Assembly (NCBI GenBank): GCA_021828195.1
Contig: JAKASQ010000001.1
Span: forward strand, 105,202-169,201
DNA length: 64,000 nt
Source: Thermoplasmata archaeon
GTDB lineage: Archaea > Thermoplasmatota > Thermoplasmata > Lutacidiplasmatales > UBA184
Reading direction: 5' to 3'
Shown here: piece after piece, positions 30,649 to 39,447 of the stretch
How positions within the stretch are numbered: the first letter of the stretch is position 1
Layout: every line of letters starts with the position of its first letter
The notes under the pieces: generated by a model
Database searches by the model: none
Seen by the model: the letters and a program-made list of their open reading frames with translations, nothing else
What the model was told of the DNA's origin: nothing
Program-made: the position numbers and the translations under genes

Positions 30649-31122
30649 ATGACCAACCTGGTTTCGACTTACAAGATTAGGCGAGTTTTCCGTGCCCCGC
30701 TTCCCTTCGTCTATGAGTGGTGTACCGATTACACCAAGGCAGATCGTAGACTCCAGGGCGACCACGGCTCCCGCCAGATCATCAAGAAGACTTCGCGCAC
30801 CGCAGTCTATGAGGACCTGAACGAGACCCCCCACGGGTGGATGTGGAGCCGTCAGACGGTCACCTTTCACCCGCCGAACCGATGGCACGCGACAGCTGTT
30901 GGTAACTACCGTACATGGAACCTCGAGTATTGTCTACGCGAGTTGCCCGATGGGCGAACGGAGTTCACCATGCGCGGTGAACGACGCGCGACCGCTCTGG
31001 GTGTAAAGAACCCCCCCCGGGCCGTTCTCGAGAAAGAGCTCCAGGTGTTGTGGCGCAACCTCGGGAATGCCCTGGAGCGGAGCTACCGGACGCGACGTCC
31101 TAGGACTTCCAGCCGCCGGTAG
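30649..31122 (+). CDS. SRPBCC-fold protein, WCTDY-type paralogue 2
   Basis: This 157-aa protein is the paralogue of the one at 24806-25300, with the shared core FRAPLPFVYEWCTDYTKADR, TAVYEDLNETPHGWMWSRQT, PPNRWHATAVGNYRTW, and AVLEKELQVLWRNLGNALER then SYR. The motif WCTDY next to an acidic stretch is unusual for the SRPBCC superfamily and marks these two as a distinct subgroup. The C-terminus is Arg/Ser-rich. The ligand is unknown. Confidence 0.78.
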   Translation: MTNLVSTYKIRRVFRAPLPFVYEWCTDYTKADRRLQGDHGSRQIIKKTSRTAVYEDLNETPHGWMWSRQTVTFHPPNRWHATAVGNYRTWNLEYCLRELPDGRTEFTMRGERRATALGVKNPPRAVLEKELQVLWRNLGNALERSYRTRRPRTSSRR

Positions 31123-31304
31123 CATTCCTCGTTCAAGCTCGAGAGGGGCGCTTGAAAGAGCGACCTCCGACGACTGACGAGTCTCCGCGAGGTGCTTGGG
31201 CCACCCGGTGTGCCCACATTTCCTCCTGAAAGCGGTCTGCGGCACGCGCGGCCAGCCGCCGCCTCCGAGACTGCCAAGCAAGAAACAGTTGCTCCGCGAG
31301 TTCG

Positions 31305-31850
31305 ATGAGCGAGCAGTCTAGATCCACCAACCCTGAACTCGCCACGCTTCGACTATCCTTTCGGTACATTGCGGACGCCCGGCACGTGTCCCTGGAGACT
31401 TTCTCGAGACTACCCTCGAATGCGTTGTAGAAGGATCGTGGAGCGAGCTTCTCGTCCATCCTGGACATTTTCGGTCACGCATTGGATGTGCAAGAGTTGG
31501 GCCGTCTACGCCTACGTTGATGGCAACGAACCGGAAAGCAAGAGAGTGGGCTGGGCGCTCCCCGAGTGCAAAGCGCTCGCTACCGAAATCGTTGGGATCC
31601 TCGATGGGTTCCTCGCATCCCGGGCCTCCCCTGACCTCGACCGTGAGTTCACGTTCCACTGGATCCCGGGGGTGAGAGCACCCGAACCTCCATGATCACT
31701 CACAACATGCTCGGGCATCTGGTGGAGGAGGATCTTCAGCACCGGGGCGAGTTGCGTGCCCTCCTTTGGCAGATGGATATCGAAGCACCCACCCTGGGCT
31801 GGGAGGACTGTGGGTCAAGATTCAGGCCGGCGCAGCCGCCTTGCGGTGTG
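31305..31850 (+). pseudogene. Decayed DinB-family gene (in-frame stops and frameshifts)
   Basis: Successive frames read as one DinB protein. Frame 1 gives FRYIADARHVSLETFSRLPS then NAL and TAG, followed directly in frame by KDRGASFSSILDIFGHALDV. The next frame gives LATEIVGILDGFLASRASPD then LDREFTFHWIPG. Frame 1 again gives MLGHLVEEDLQHRGELRALL then WQMDIEAP. These segments match the intact DinB at 26670-27215 in order, with at least one nonsense codon and two frameshifts. It ends about 20 bp before the 3' end of the toroid gene on the other strand. Confidence 0.72.
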
Positions 31851-31872
31851 GATGGAACCGGGCGGAGTGAGG

Positions 31873-32862
31873 TCAGCGTGCCGCGGTGACCTGGTCCACT
31901 CGATCGAGCACCCTCTGGGCGATCAGCGTGATCATCTTGCTCGGCTTACCCGGCATCTCCAGTCCGAACGATGTCGGCGCCCGCTTGGGGTGCCGCCGAA
32001 ACCAATCCGCGATACCCCCCTCGACATCCGGGTGCAGGGCATCGAGGTTCCACCGTCCGTCCTTCCGGCGTTTCTTCTTCAGGACCGAGAGAGCAAATCG
32101 AAGCCTTCGGTCGCCCGAGTACCCCAGGGACGTCAGGAGATCGAGACCGACCAAGAGATCGTAGTAGTAGTGTACCGGGTAGTGAAAGCGGTACCAAGGT
32201 TCGTAGTGGTCCCCTTGACGATGAAGTTCCCGTTCCAAGAAGAACTCTGTCGCCTTCTCGATCCGGTCCTTCATGGCGGGCGTCCACTTCTCTCGCGGGT
32301 AGGCGGCGAACGCGCTGAGCCCCTCCCAGGAGTCGAGGTTCCGGCCAGACCCCCAACAGGACCAGCCTCCAAGGTGACTTGCGTTCTCGACCAGCCAATC
32401 GAGAGTTCGGCGTACCGCAGGATGGTCCTCGTATCCGAACTTGATCAGGGCGCGCGCCGTGTTGCCGGCGGTGCATAGATGGCCCTTGGTTCCACCGTCC
32501 GGCCCGAACGAGCCATCCGGAGTGGCGAAGCGTCGAATCCAGAGCTCACAGGAGGTCCGGATCATCGGCAGCGTTCGATCGACCCCGAGGTCGGAAAGAA
32601 TGAGGAGCTTCCAGTTGGTGGAGAGGTACTTCGGCTGGTAGAGGCTCTTCGGGTCGACCCACCAGCCGCCACGCTGCCGGTCGGCGAGGAGATCGGCCAC
32701 CCAGCCGTGCTCGATTATCGCTCGTTTCACCGCCCGAACATCGGGATCTGCCTCGGACTTGCCGAGGAGATCTCGCAACGTCAGATAGCGAACCGCGGGC
32801 TGGTCATCCTCGAGCAACCAGTCGAGGACCGCGCGAGATGCCATTCGACGTGGATTCGACAC
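31873..32862 (-). CDS. Alpha/alpha-toroid protein, paralogue 2
   Basis: This 329-aa protein resembles paralogue 1 (10928-11932) along its length. It starts with AVLDWLLEDDQPAVRYLTLR then DLLG, and has internal helical repeats with QW-like ends (WLVENASHLGGWSCWGSGR, LKKKRRKDGRWNLDALHPDV). The conserved C-terminus is KPSKMITLIAQRVLDRVDQV. A family segment YEPWYRFHYPVHYYYDLLVG corresponds to YAPWLRLHYPNHYFYDILVG in paralogue 1. No DxDD is present, so it is not a squalene-hopene cyclase. Both copies are monocistronic. Confidence 0.8.
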   Translation of the reverse strand: MSNPRRMASRAVLDWLLEDDQPAVRYLTLRDLLGKSEADPDVRAVKRAIIEHGWVADLLADRQRGGWWVDPKSLYQPKYLSTNWKLLILSDLGVDRTLPMIRTSCELWIRRFATPDGSFGPDGGTKGHLCTAGNTARALIKFGYEDHPAVRRTLDWLVENASHLGGWSCWGSGRNLDSWEGLSAFAAYPREKWTPAMKDRIEKATEFFLERELHRQGDHYEPWYRFHYPVHYYYDLLVGLDLLTSLGYSGDRRLRFALSVLKKKRRKDGRWNLDALHPDVEGGIADWFRRHPKRAPTSFGLEMPGKPSKMITLIAQRVLDRVDQVTAAR

Positions 32863-32973
32863 TCAGTACTTGAGGAGAATCAACGGGTGGGTCCCACACG
32901 GGAACCTATAGGCTCCGACCTTTGCGGGTGCGTTCGTCGCGATCGGACTTGCTTTGCGCGCCCGACATCAAGA

Positions 32974-33570
32974 TCACTGTCGAGGGAGGCGCCCCCTCCC
33001 CCTCGTTCCGCCTCGCCTCGCTCGGCGATCAATGTTCCGCTCTAGTCGCATCTCCTCTACGACCCGCCACGCACCTCGGCCGCGGTGTCTTCTCAGAGCG
33101 TACCAGCGGAAGGAGTTCCGGCGAATATCAGCAAAGACCCAGTGCTCGGTAAGTCCGCCCCGATTCTCCTCCTTCAGGACGATCTCGCCGCCCACTTGGC
33201 GACCGATGAACCGACGAACCACCTCTTGGGAGGGGGAGATCCATGTGCTCCGCCAGGCGTCCAGTACCGGGTCGTAGAATCGTATGGTCGTGCCTGCTGG
33301 AATCAGCTTCTGAGTTACCGGGTCGAGCGCTCCCCAGACGTCTTGGATCGCCCGTCCTCCCAGGACCCAGTTGAAATGGACCTCGCCGGTCCAAGTCGAT
33401 TCACGTGCGTTCAGCCGAGGAACTCGCCGTTCGATAATGTCCCAGGATCCGACAAACTGCCCGAAAAGGCGAAGCTTGTTTCGAAGATGGCTCGCCGGGC
33501 CGTGGGCGGGCAGCCCCGGTATCATCCAATCCGCTCCAGGGTTCGGGGAACCTCTTCGCTTCGGGGCCAT
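32974..33570 (-). CDS. DUF1579-like lipocalin-fold protein
   Basis: This 198-aa protein contains a single beta-barrel-like domain beginning LFGQFVGSWDIIERRV, with repeated antiparallel strands (GEVHFNWVLGGRAIQDVWGA, GTTIRFYDPVLDAWRSTWI, VLKEENRGGLTEHWVFADI). This is the signature of DUF1579 proteins of unknown function. The Met at residue 16 (MIPGLPAHG) is an alternative start. The C-terminal 20 residues are Arg-rich and low-complexity. Confidence 0.68.
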   Translation of the reverse strand: MAPKRRGSPNPGADWMIPGLPAHGPASHLRNKLRLFGQFVGSWDIIERRVPRLNARESTWTGEVHFNWVLGGRAIQDVWGALDPVTQKLIPAGTTIRFYDPVLDAWRSTWISPSQEVVRRFIGRQVGGEIVLKEENRGGLTEHWVFADIRRNSFRWYALRRHRGRGAWRVVEEMRLERNIDRRARRGGTRGRGRLPRQ

Positions 33571-33705
33571 CTGCGCCCGAACGAAAGGGGGACAGAGGGA
33601 TATCGGTTCCCAAACCGGTCCGTTCTCAGCGTTGCTGAAAGATTCTCACTTGGCATCGGTGAGCACGACCCAATTGTTCGAAGAGGTCGACTCCGCCGGT
33701 TGGAT

Positions 33706-34245
33706 TCACCGCGCACCTTCCTGCGGTGAAACCGCACTGGTCCTTGTCTGGGATCGGGGTTCGTAGAGCCGCTTGTACCTGCTCCAGAATTCGGTTCGAA
33801 TCTCTGCCTCGCCACGGCCGGTCGAGTACGCCGGCGAAATGAGGGGGGCGGCCTTCTCGACCCGGACAAGGACCAACGACCGGATCCGTTTCGGCGCATC
33901 CCTCAACTTCGCCCGCTCGAAGAATCGAAGGCCTTGCTCAAGTCGGGGACCCCCACGGAGTACCTCCGCCCGCCCTTTGAATCTCCACCCCTTGCGAAGA
34001 ACCGGATCGACCACATTGACTTCGACTCGGGCGTCGCGCTCGAGATTGGCGACCGTTCCCGGGGAGTCGAGATCGGCAAAGACCAGATGATCACTGTCCC
34101 AGACCGAGACCGTCCCCTTAGGGGAGAGATTCGGACTCCCATCCTTGCATATGGTCGCGACGAATCCTAGCCTTTGTTGATCGACGAGCTGGCGCGCCGC
34201 CAACGGAATCGTAGGGGTTTCGGCCAAGTCACCCATTTCAATCAC
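33706..34245 (-). CDS. Pyridoxamine 5'-phosphate oxidase-like FMN-binding split-barrel protein
   Basis: This 179-aa protein has the split-barrel core LVDQQRLGFVATICKDGSPN then LSPKGTVSVWDSDHLVFADL, and ARVEVNVVDPVLRKGWRFKG. This is the Pfam putative PNPOx group that binds FMN or F420. Lack of the PNP-specific C-terminal motif argues against true vitamin B6 synthesis. It may reduce a small organic substrate or bind flavin as an antioxidant protein. Confidence 0.8.
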   Translation of the reverse strand: MIEMGDLAETPTIPLAARQLVDQQRLGFVATICKDGSPNLSPKGTVSVWDSDHLVFADLDSPGTVANLERDARVEVNVVDPVLRKGWRFKGRAEVLRGGPRLEQGLRFFERAKLRDAPKRIRSLVLVRVEKAAPLISPAYSTGRGEAEIRTEFWSRYKRLYEPRSQTRTSAVSPQEGAR

Positions 34246-34653
34246 CAGTGCGGATCTCTGCCTATCGTCGTTTGAGAACGTCCACGGAAGCGGTCCCGGC
34301 CTTATACAAGCTCCCTACAGATCGAGGGAAAAGGGCGGGTTACCCCCCGTGGGGGTGCGCACGAACTCCCAAATCTGCCCACAGAGACCATCCGGAGTCC
34401 CCCGATTGCCAGTCCGTCCCACGGCTCGCTCTGGCGCGGACTTTGGCCCACATTCTCAACGCCACCCGGCCGCGAATACCCTGCTGTCGATCGTGCGGCC
34501 CGGGATCCCCGTGATCTGCGTCTACGGCTCCATACGCCAACGTTCGCGATCGTCGGAGCCGGGCTCGTGACGCTCGAGGTAATCCACGGTCCGCCGGGCC
34601 CTCTCCTCCGCGAGCTCGGAGGGTCGTGAGGGCGGACGGCTCGGTCTACCGCG
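34246..34653. other. About 400 bp without a supportable gene
   Basis: The minus-strand frame near 34530-34640 (SELAEERARRTVDYLERHEP) is the only protein-like piece; it has no start codon and is short, so it may be a remnant. The rest shows no family or structure. Confidence 0.35.
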
Positions 34654-35280
34654 CTACAGGTTGACAAGCCCGCTCGCGAGGCTCGCCATCACGAAGATGA
34701 GGGCGATTTGGAAGACTGCCTGGACCCCGGCGAGCCGAGCGTTGAGGAGACCGAGCCGGCCGATCTTCAGGATGTCTGGTTTCGCCTTTCGGAGCTCGAG
34801 GACGATCCGAAGCTCGTTCGGGAGGAAGACGCCGAACCCTTGGCCCGCGAGGACAATCACGAAGATCCCTGCGAGCTGAATCGCGACATAGTGAAGATTG
34901 AAGATGCCCACATTGATGGCCAGGTAGATTCCGGCGGTGATTGCTACGGACGCAAGCGCCGGCATGAGGAAGAGCATCGTCGGCACGAGGCGTTGGACGA
35001 AATCCGCGCGCGCCGGGCCGCTCATGCGGCCGAGAATCGGGCCGATGACGAGACCCATGAAGACGTCAATCCCCGTCCACAGTCCTCCGGTGATGACATG
35101 CACGTAATCGAGATAGACGAACTGACCGACCGCGAGCGCGGCGACCAGGGCGACGATGGGAACGAAGAGCAGAAGGAACGACCGGTAGCTCACAAGCGGC
35201 GGGGGCGCCGATCCGACCGGTGCGACCGCTCGGCTGACATCGCCCACCACTGCCGAAGCCGAAGGAGACATGCCCGACAC
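34654..35280 (-). CDS. Predicted integral membrane protein (DUF2269/CopD-like)
   Basis: This 208-aa protein has about five transmembrane helices. A motif YLDYVHVITGGLWTGIDVFM with His in the second helix, followed by VIGPILGRMSGPARADF, resembles the DUF2269/CopD-like group of membrane proteins that may bind haem or metal. The first 30 residues are Ser/Pro-rich and cytosolic. No operon partner is adjacent. Confidence 0.6.
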   Translation of the reverse strand: MSGMSPSASAVVGDVSRAVAPVGSAPPPLVSYRSFLLLFVPIVALVAALAVGQFVYLDYVHVITGGLWTGIDVFMGLVIGPILGRMSGPARADFVQRLVPTMLFLMPALASVAITAGIYLAINVGIFNLHYVAIQLAGIFVIVLAGQGFGVFLPNELRIVLELRKAKPDILKIGRLGLLNARLAGVQAVFQIALIFVMASLASGLVNL

Positions 35281-35550
35281 AGAGTCCGAACGCGAATCTG
35301 GGCTTTCAACGTAGAGTTGTTACAAGGTGTCTTGCGAAGTGGACGGCTCGGCCGCCCCATCCTTCTGGGTACTGCCCAGCGACCGGAAGACGTGAAGGTG
35401 ATACCGAGGCTGCCAATCGACCAGGTCTGACCGGGGCTGAGACCCAGGACGACCACTACGATCGCAAGGGGTGCATTTCCGAAGCGGTCGGAATGAGCCC
35501 CTGAACGCTTTAGTGAATCCCGTTGCTCGGCCCGATCGCCGGGTGAGCGT

Positions 35551-35994
35551 ATGGCGACCAAGTTCACGTTAACGGTTGATTGCGCTAATCCCGAGAGACT
35601 GATCCGTTTCTGGACGGAGACCTTGGGATACAAGGTAGAGGGGCCGCCGGGAGGGTTCGATAGCTGGTGGTCCTATTGGAAGAGCAAGGGACTTCCGGAT
35701 GAGGAGAACTACGCCCGGAACGACTCCATATTCGACCCGAGCGGGGCCGGGCCACGCACTTGGTTCCACCAAGTCCCAGAGAAGAAGGTCGTCAAGAATC
35801 GCCTCCATCTCGACCTTCACGAAAGCGAGGGACGTGAAGTGCCTCGTGATATCCGCAAGAAGCGGCTCGACGCCGCGGCGGAGCAGCGAGTCGCTCTCGG
35901 AGCCGAGATCTTGGAAGTGTCGGATGATCCCGAGATCGATCATTACGGCGTGCTCATGCGGGATTCCGAGGGGAACGAGTTCGACGTCAACTAG
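35551..35994 (+). CDS. VOC-family protein (Glyoxalase_6 type)
   Basis: This 147-aa protein has first-module sequence FTLTVDCANPERLIRFWTET then LGYKV, a long insert with WSYWKSKGLPDEENY, the strand RTWFHQVPEKKVVKNRLHLD, and the second-module end YGVLMRDSEGNEFDVN. The RLHLD motif and length are typical of the Glyoxalase_6 subgroup. It is the fourth VOC gene in the window, and the nearest in type is that at 25360-25743, which shares RLHLDL. Confidence 0.84.
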   Translation: MATKFTLTVDCANPERLIRFWTETLGYKVEGPPGGFDSWWSYWKSKGLPDEENYARNDSIFDPSGAGPRTWFHQVPEKKVVKNRLHLDLHESEGREVPRDIRKKRLDAAAEQRVALGAEILEVSDDPEIDHYGVLMRDSEGNEFDVN

Positions 35995-36312
35995 CCAAGT
36001 GGGCTGTGGCGAGGGATCGGTTTCCGTGCGCAGGGGGATACCGGGATTCGCCCGGGGTGTTCCGGGAGCCCACCCGGGGTTTCTCACCCTCGGCATCTCG
36101 ACCGGCAGGACGAACGCGGACCGGTCGTCGGCCGGACCGCTGGCTGTAGCACACATCGTCCCGACTTCGCAATGGCCCACAAACTTGCTGAAGAAGGTTC
36201 ACCCAGCATCTCGTGAGCGCAGTCGCCGAGGACGTTCAGGGCATCCCTTGATTTTGGGGAAGGTGGTGGTCCGGAGTGGTTCCTGTTTCGCACTCCGGAT
36301 GCTCCCTGGCGA
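35995..36312. other. Convergent intergenic region, 318 bp
   Basis: It lies between the 3' ends of the VOC and SQR-like genes. Several long shadow ORFs cross it. Short GC-rich inverted pieces (GCCCGGGGTGTTCCGGG near 36050) might help 3'-end formation. No gene is supported. Confidence 0.35.
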
Positions 36313-37464
36313 TCAGAACCAGTGGTGCATCCAATACCTCTCGAAGAGAATCTTCTGCATGTGATAGACCGCACTTGGAGATCGAAAGTCGAGGTCCGGG
36401 CGAGGATCGGCCAGAAAGTTGCCCTTGAGGAAGGCACTCTTCCCCCGCGATACCTCCAGAAAGCACGCCCCCTTGCCGTCCCACGTCTCTGGATGAAGCC
36501 TACCGCCAATCTCGGCCGAGATGTTGTGGGCCACGACCTTCGCCTGTCCGTGGGCGAACACCCCGGCCTTAGGGAGAGAAGGAACATATCCGTGGGGAGT
36601 GGGAACGACCGTGATGTCTCCCACCGCGTAGACGCCCGGCTCCTTGGTCCTGAGCGTACGGGGATCGACGGGAACCCATCCCGACCCGTCCGTCAGACCC
36701 GCCTCTACCACTACCTTCGGGGCGCGGTGAGGCGGGATGCAAATGAGCAGATCGAACGCGATCGGAGCACCCTCTTCGAACGAGACCGTGCGTTCGCCGA
36801 TTTCCCACACCTTATGTTTGGGGTGATAGGAGATTGCGCGCTCCCGGAGCATTTCCGCGACTCTGCTTCCGTTTTCGGGCCCGGCGGCGGGAAGGGGATT
36901 GCCCTCGGGGGAGAACAGCCCCAGCTCGACCCGGTCTCTCATCCCCCGCTGACGGTAGAGGTCGTCGAGCAGGAATGCCATCTCGTAGGGGGCTGCGGGG
37001 CATTTGTAAGGAAGACGCGCTATCCCGATGAGGACCTTGCCCCCTGAGAACGCCTGGACGGCCTCCCCCATTCGGACGGCGGAATCGAGATCGTACATGT
37101 GGTGAGCCCAACGGGAGTACCCGGGTACGAGCTCGGTGTCATACTCGGCACCCAGTGCGATGATCAATTGATCGAAGGGAACGCTCCCGGTCGAGGTGTG
37201 AACGACCCTCGCCCGTACGTCGAGGCCGTTGACCTCGGCTTCGTGCACCTCGATGCCCTTCGATCGCAGCGATTCGAGCGGTCGCTGAACCTGAGCGGGC
37301 TCCCGAAACCCCGTCACCAGCCAAGGGAAGGAGGGCGGGAATTGGAAGTTCTTCTTGCGATCGATGAGGATGACCCGAGCACGGCCTCCTAAGCTCTTCT
37401 TAGACTCCACGGCGGCCACAACTCCGCCCACGCCGCCCCCGAGGACCACAATGTTCGCCGACAT
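36313..37464 (-). CDS. Sulfide:quinone oxidoreductase-like FAD-dependent oxidoreductase
   Basis: This 383-aa flavoprotein has the FAD motif IVVLGGGVGGVVAAVE, the segment FQFPPSFPWLVTGFREP, the conserved Cys segment RLPYKCPAAPYEMAFLLDD, and PGVYAVGDITVVPTPHGYVP for FAD ribityl binding. The C-terminus has GACFLEVSRGKSAFLKGNF. This matches the SQR/flavocytochrome-c sulfide dehydrogenase family. It oxidises sulfide or a related thiol and passes electrons to quinone at the inner membrane face. It is the third gene of an ArsR-DsrE-SQR operon, 20 bp after the DsrE gene, which supports a sulfur role. Confidence 0.83.
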   Translation of the reverse strand: MSANIVVLGGGVGGVVAAVESKKSLGGRARVILIDRKKNFQFPPSFPWLVTGFREPAQVQRPLESLRSKGIEVHEAEVNGLDVRARVVHTSTGSVPFDQLIIALGAEYDTELVPGYSRWAHHMYDLDSAVRMGEAVQAFSGGKVLIGIARLPYKCPAAPYEMAFLLDDLYRQRGMRDRVELGLFSPEGNPLPAAGPENGSRVAEMLRERAISYHPKHKVWEIGERTVSFEEGAPIAFDLLICIPPHRAPKVVVEAGLTDGSGWVPVDPRTLRTKEPGVYAVGDITVVPTPHGYVPSLPKAGVFAHGQAKVVAHNISAEIGGRLHPETWDGKGACFLEVSRGKSAFLKGNFLADPRPDLDFRSPSAVYHMQKILFERYWMHHWF

Positions 37465-37484
37465 GCTCGTCCCCCCGGGGACGT

Positions 37485-37841
37485 TCAGAAGACCGGGGTC
37501 TTATCGGCCCACAGCGTCCACTCCGTCCACTCGTCCAAACTGCTCCGGCGAGTTCCCGCGATCAACTCTGCGTCCTTGATCCCTCGGGCCTCCATACAGG
37601 TCCCGCAGACTCCGATCACGCCGTTGCGGAGCACGACGGCCTTTACCATGGTCTCGATGTTGTAGTAGCCCTTCGGGACGGACTGGCCGGCTTTCGCGCA
37701 CGCAGCCGCGTCGCCGACCAGGAATATTCGAAGTTCAACGGTCGGACCGTTCTTCAGCAGGTTCGCTGCAAGCCGGAGGGCGTTGTAGGCTCGTTCGGTC
37801 CCGTAGGGAGGATCGTTCACCGTGATCAGCACCTTCGTCAT
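37485..37841 (-). CDS. DsrE/DsrF-like sulfur-relay protein
   Basis: This 118-aa protein has a DsrE fold: VLITVNDPPYGTERAYNALR then LAANLLKNG, VELRIFLVGDAAACAKAGQS, and the active Cys motif VIGVCGTCMEARGIKDAEL. DsrE-like proteins bind and hand over persulfide sulfur. It overlaps the ArsR gene by 4 bp (ATGA), and its product would act with the SQR-like enzyme downstream as a sulfane-sulfur acceptor. Confidence 0.86.
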   Translation of the reverse strand: MTKVLITVNDPPYGTERAYNALRLAANLLKNGPTVELRIFLVGDAAACAKAGQSVPKGYYNIETMVKAVVLRNGVIGVCGTCMEARGIKDAELIAGTRRSSLDEWTEWTLWADKTPVF

Positions 37842-38185
37842 GAGTTCCGGCCCCGTCGAGTTCGCTCGAGCAACCTTCGGTTGGCCCGGATCTGCTCGAT
37901 CACTACCTCGCGCATCAGGTCGAACGCCTCGAGGACCTTGGGGTTCTCCGCCCGGTAGAAGACCGTAGTCCCTTCCCGACGAGACCGGAGAACCCCCCGT
38001 GCGTGCATCAGCGACAGATGCTTGGAAATCGTGGGCTGGCTCAACCCCATGGTCTCGGCGAGCCTTCCGACCGAACTCTCGCGGTCCCTCAGGGAACGGA
38101 GGAGGTAGATCCGGGTGGGATGGGAAAAAACCCTGCAGGCCTCCGCGTGCATGGCATCCAGTTTTCGATCCTCGTCCATCCTCAC
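37838..38185 (-). CDS. ArsR-family regulator of the DsrE-SQR operon
   Basis: This 115-aa winged-helix protein has CRVFSHPTRIYLLRSLRDRE, then VGRLAETMGLSQPTISKHLS then LMHARGVLRSRREGTTVFYR. It has one Cys at the beginning of the first helix (EACRVF) and lacks the two-Cys pair of persulfide sensors such as SqrR/BigR, so sensing may be by another thiol or metal. It is first in the operon and should bind the inverted repeat just upstream of its start (auto-repression). Confidence 0.86.
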   Translation of the reverse strand: MRMDEDRKLDAMHAEACRVFSHPTRIYLLRSLRDRESSVGRLAETMGLSQPTISKHLSLMHARGVLRSRREGTTVFYRAENPKVLEAFDLMREVVIEQIRANRRLLERTRRGRNS

Positions 38186-38193
38186 GCTTCGAA

Positions 38194-38226
38194 CGATCAG
38201 TAGGCTTGATCGTATTTTATATTTTA
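38194..38226 (-). promoter_or_regulatory. TATA box and operator for the ArsR-DsrE-SQR operon
   Basis: CGATCA-gtaggct-TGATCG is a perfect 6-bp inverted repeat with a 7-bp spacer (38194-38212). Next to it, further upstream on the minus strand, is an AT-rich block CTAAAATATAAAATA (38213-38227). Nothing else in the window is as AT-rich. The repeat lies between the TATA-like block and the start codon, the place where an ArsR dimer would block transcription. Confidence 0.65.
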
Positions 38227-38389
38227 GGCATAGAGGAATGATGTCCTTCTTCCGGGTGGCCGGTATGGGCTGGAGGGTGAGCCCCGTGCCGACTGTTCCG
38301 ATGAAGCGGAGATCGGGGCTCGGATGCGCCGGATGGATGCAGAGATCTGTGCGGGGCTGAGGGGTGGCCCGAACGGGTGTGGTAGGGGC

Positions 38390-38785
38390 TCAGCGGGTCG
38401 CGCGCAACTCGTCGAGCATCTGCCGGTACTGATCCGACGTGATCTCCCCCCGAGCGAAGCGCATCCGGACCTCTAGGACGGGATCGGGAGCCGTGGACGT
38501 CGACACGACCCAGGGCTGCGGGGACCGGGGTCGGAGGAGCAAGGCGACCAGCAGAACCAGGAATATCAGCGGTATTGCCATCATGAACGCGCCGATTCCC
38601 CACATCCAGCTCCAGTTCCCGCCCATCATCCAGCCGAAGCCGCTGGAGGCAGTCGATAGACTCCACGTTGCGATCACGACCATGAACACAAGGGCGATCA
38701 AGACGAGCGCTGCTAGGGAAAGTACCCAACGACGTTCGTCGCTCGTCGTGCCTGTGGGAGAGGAATGGCTCTGCATCTCAGCCAC
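38390..38785 (-). CDS. Two-helix membrane protein with C-terminal SHOCT domain
   Basis: This 131-aa protein has hydrophobic segments at about 22-43 (LAALVLIALVFMVVIATWSL) and 62-84 (GIGAFMMAIPLIFLVLLVAL) with a Trp/Gly-rich loop between. It ends in the SHOCT motif VRMRFARGEITSDQYRQMLD then EL. SHOCT domains are short oligomerisation modules in membrane or secreted proteins; the partner is unknown. It is upstream of and separate from the zinc-ribbon cluster. Confidence 0.8.
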   Translation of the reverse strand: MAEMQSHSSPTGTTSDERRWVLSLAALVLIALVFMVVIATWSLSTASSGFGWMMGGNWSWMWGIGAFMMAIPLIFLVLLVALLLRPRSPQPWVVSTSTAPDPVLEVRMRFARGEITSDQYRQMLDELRATR

Positions 38786-39051
38786 CTGATCTTACATGCG
38801 ACGAGCCGCATTAAGGTCTGCGAGTCGAATCGGATTGACCCACGGTCGGTTCCGGCTGCAGAGAGTGCGGGCGCCCCCTCAAGCGGTTTCGAGAGTCCGT
38901 CGGTGGGTTCCCACTTGAGGCAGTTCGGTCCATAGGACGGGATCCATCCAACAGGAACGACGCTCCGGTTGGGACGGCTTGGCCCCTCGCTCGACCGGTT
39001 CGACGGGGGTGCCAGATTCGGCGGGGAGGGTCGGCGCAGGAGGTTTTAGTA

Positions 39052-39420
39052 ATGCGTTCCGATACCGTCCGGATGCCCGGGTACAAGAGAGCGTGCCGAT
39101 TTTGCGGCCAGCTGGTCGACGAGGACTCCGTCGTCTGCCCGTTCTGCACTCGGGCCCATCCACTCGTGCCGGTCTGTCCGTACTGCGTCGCCCCCATCGA
39201 CCTCGCCTGGACTGTTTGCAACTCCTGCAAGAAGCCCCTTACAGTCGTGTGCCCGAAATGCACGAGCCCCGTCGGGCCCGACACCGACGTCTGCGAGAAA
39301 TGCCACGCCGTTGTTCGCTACCGCTGCCCGGCGTGCGCGGTAGTGGTGGTCCTCGACGCAAAGAAGTGTGGTCGGTGTGGGGCGAAGCTCAAGGATTACT
39401 GGAAAGCCCAGGGACGCTGA
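39052..39420 (+). CDS. Multi-zinc-ribbon protein (about five CxxC pairs in series)
   Basis: This 122-aa protein is almost entirely zinc ribbons: RACRFCGQLVDEDSVVCPFC, VCPYCVAPIDLAWTVCNSCK, VCPKCTSPVGPDTDVCEKC, and YRCPACAVVVVLDAKKCGRC. It ends in a basic tail. An internal Met (MPGYKRACRF) is an alternative start. It is the first gene of a three-gene same-strand cluster whose other products also carry zinc ribbons (27 and 11 bp gaps), which suggests a common complex. Confidence 0.78.
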   Translation: MRSDTVRMPGYKRACRFCGQLVDEDSVVCPFCTRAHPLVPVCPYCVAPIDLAWTVCNSCKKPLTVVCPKCTSPVGPDTDVCEKCHAVVRYRCPACAVVVVLDAKKCGRCGAKLKDYWKAQGR

Positions 39421-39447
39421 CGCGGACCCGCCTGCTGGAAATTTATA

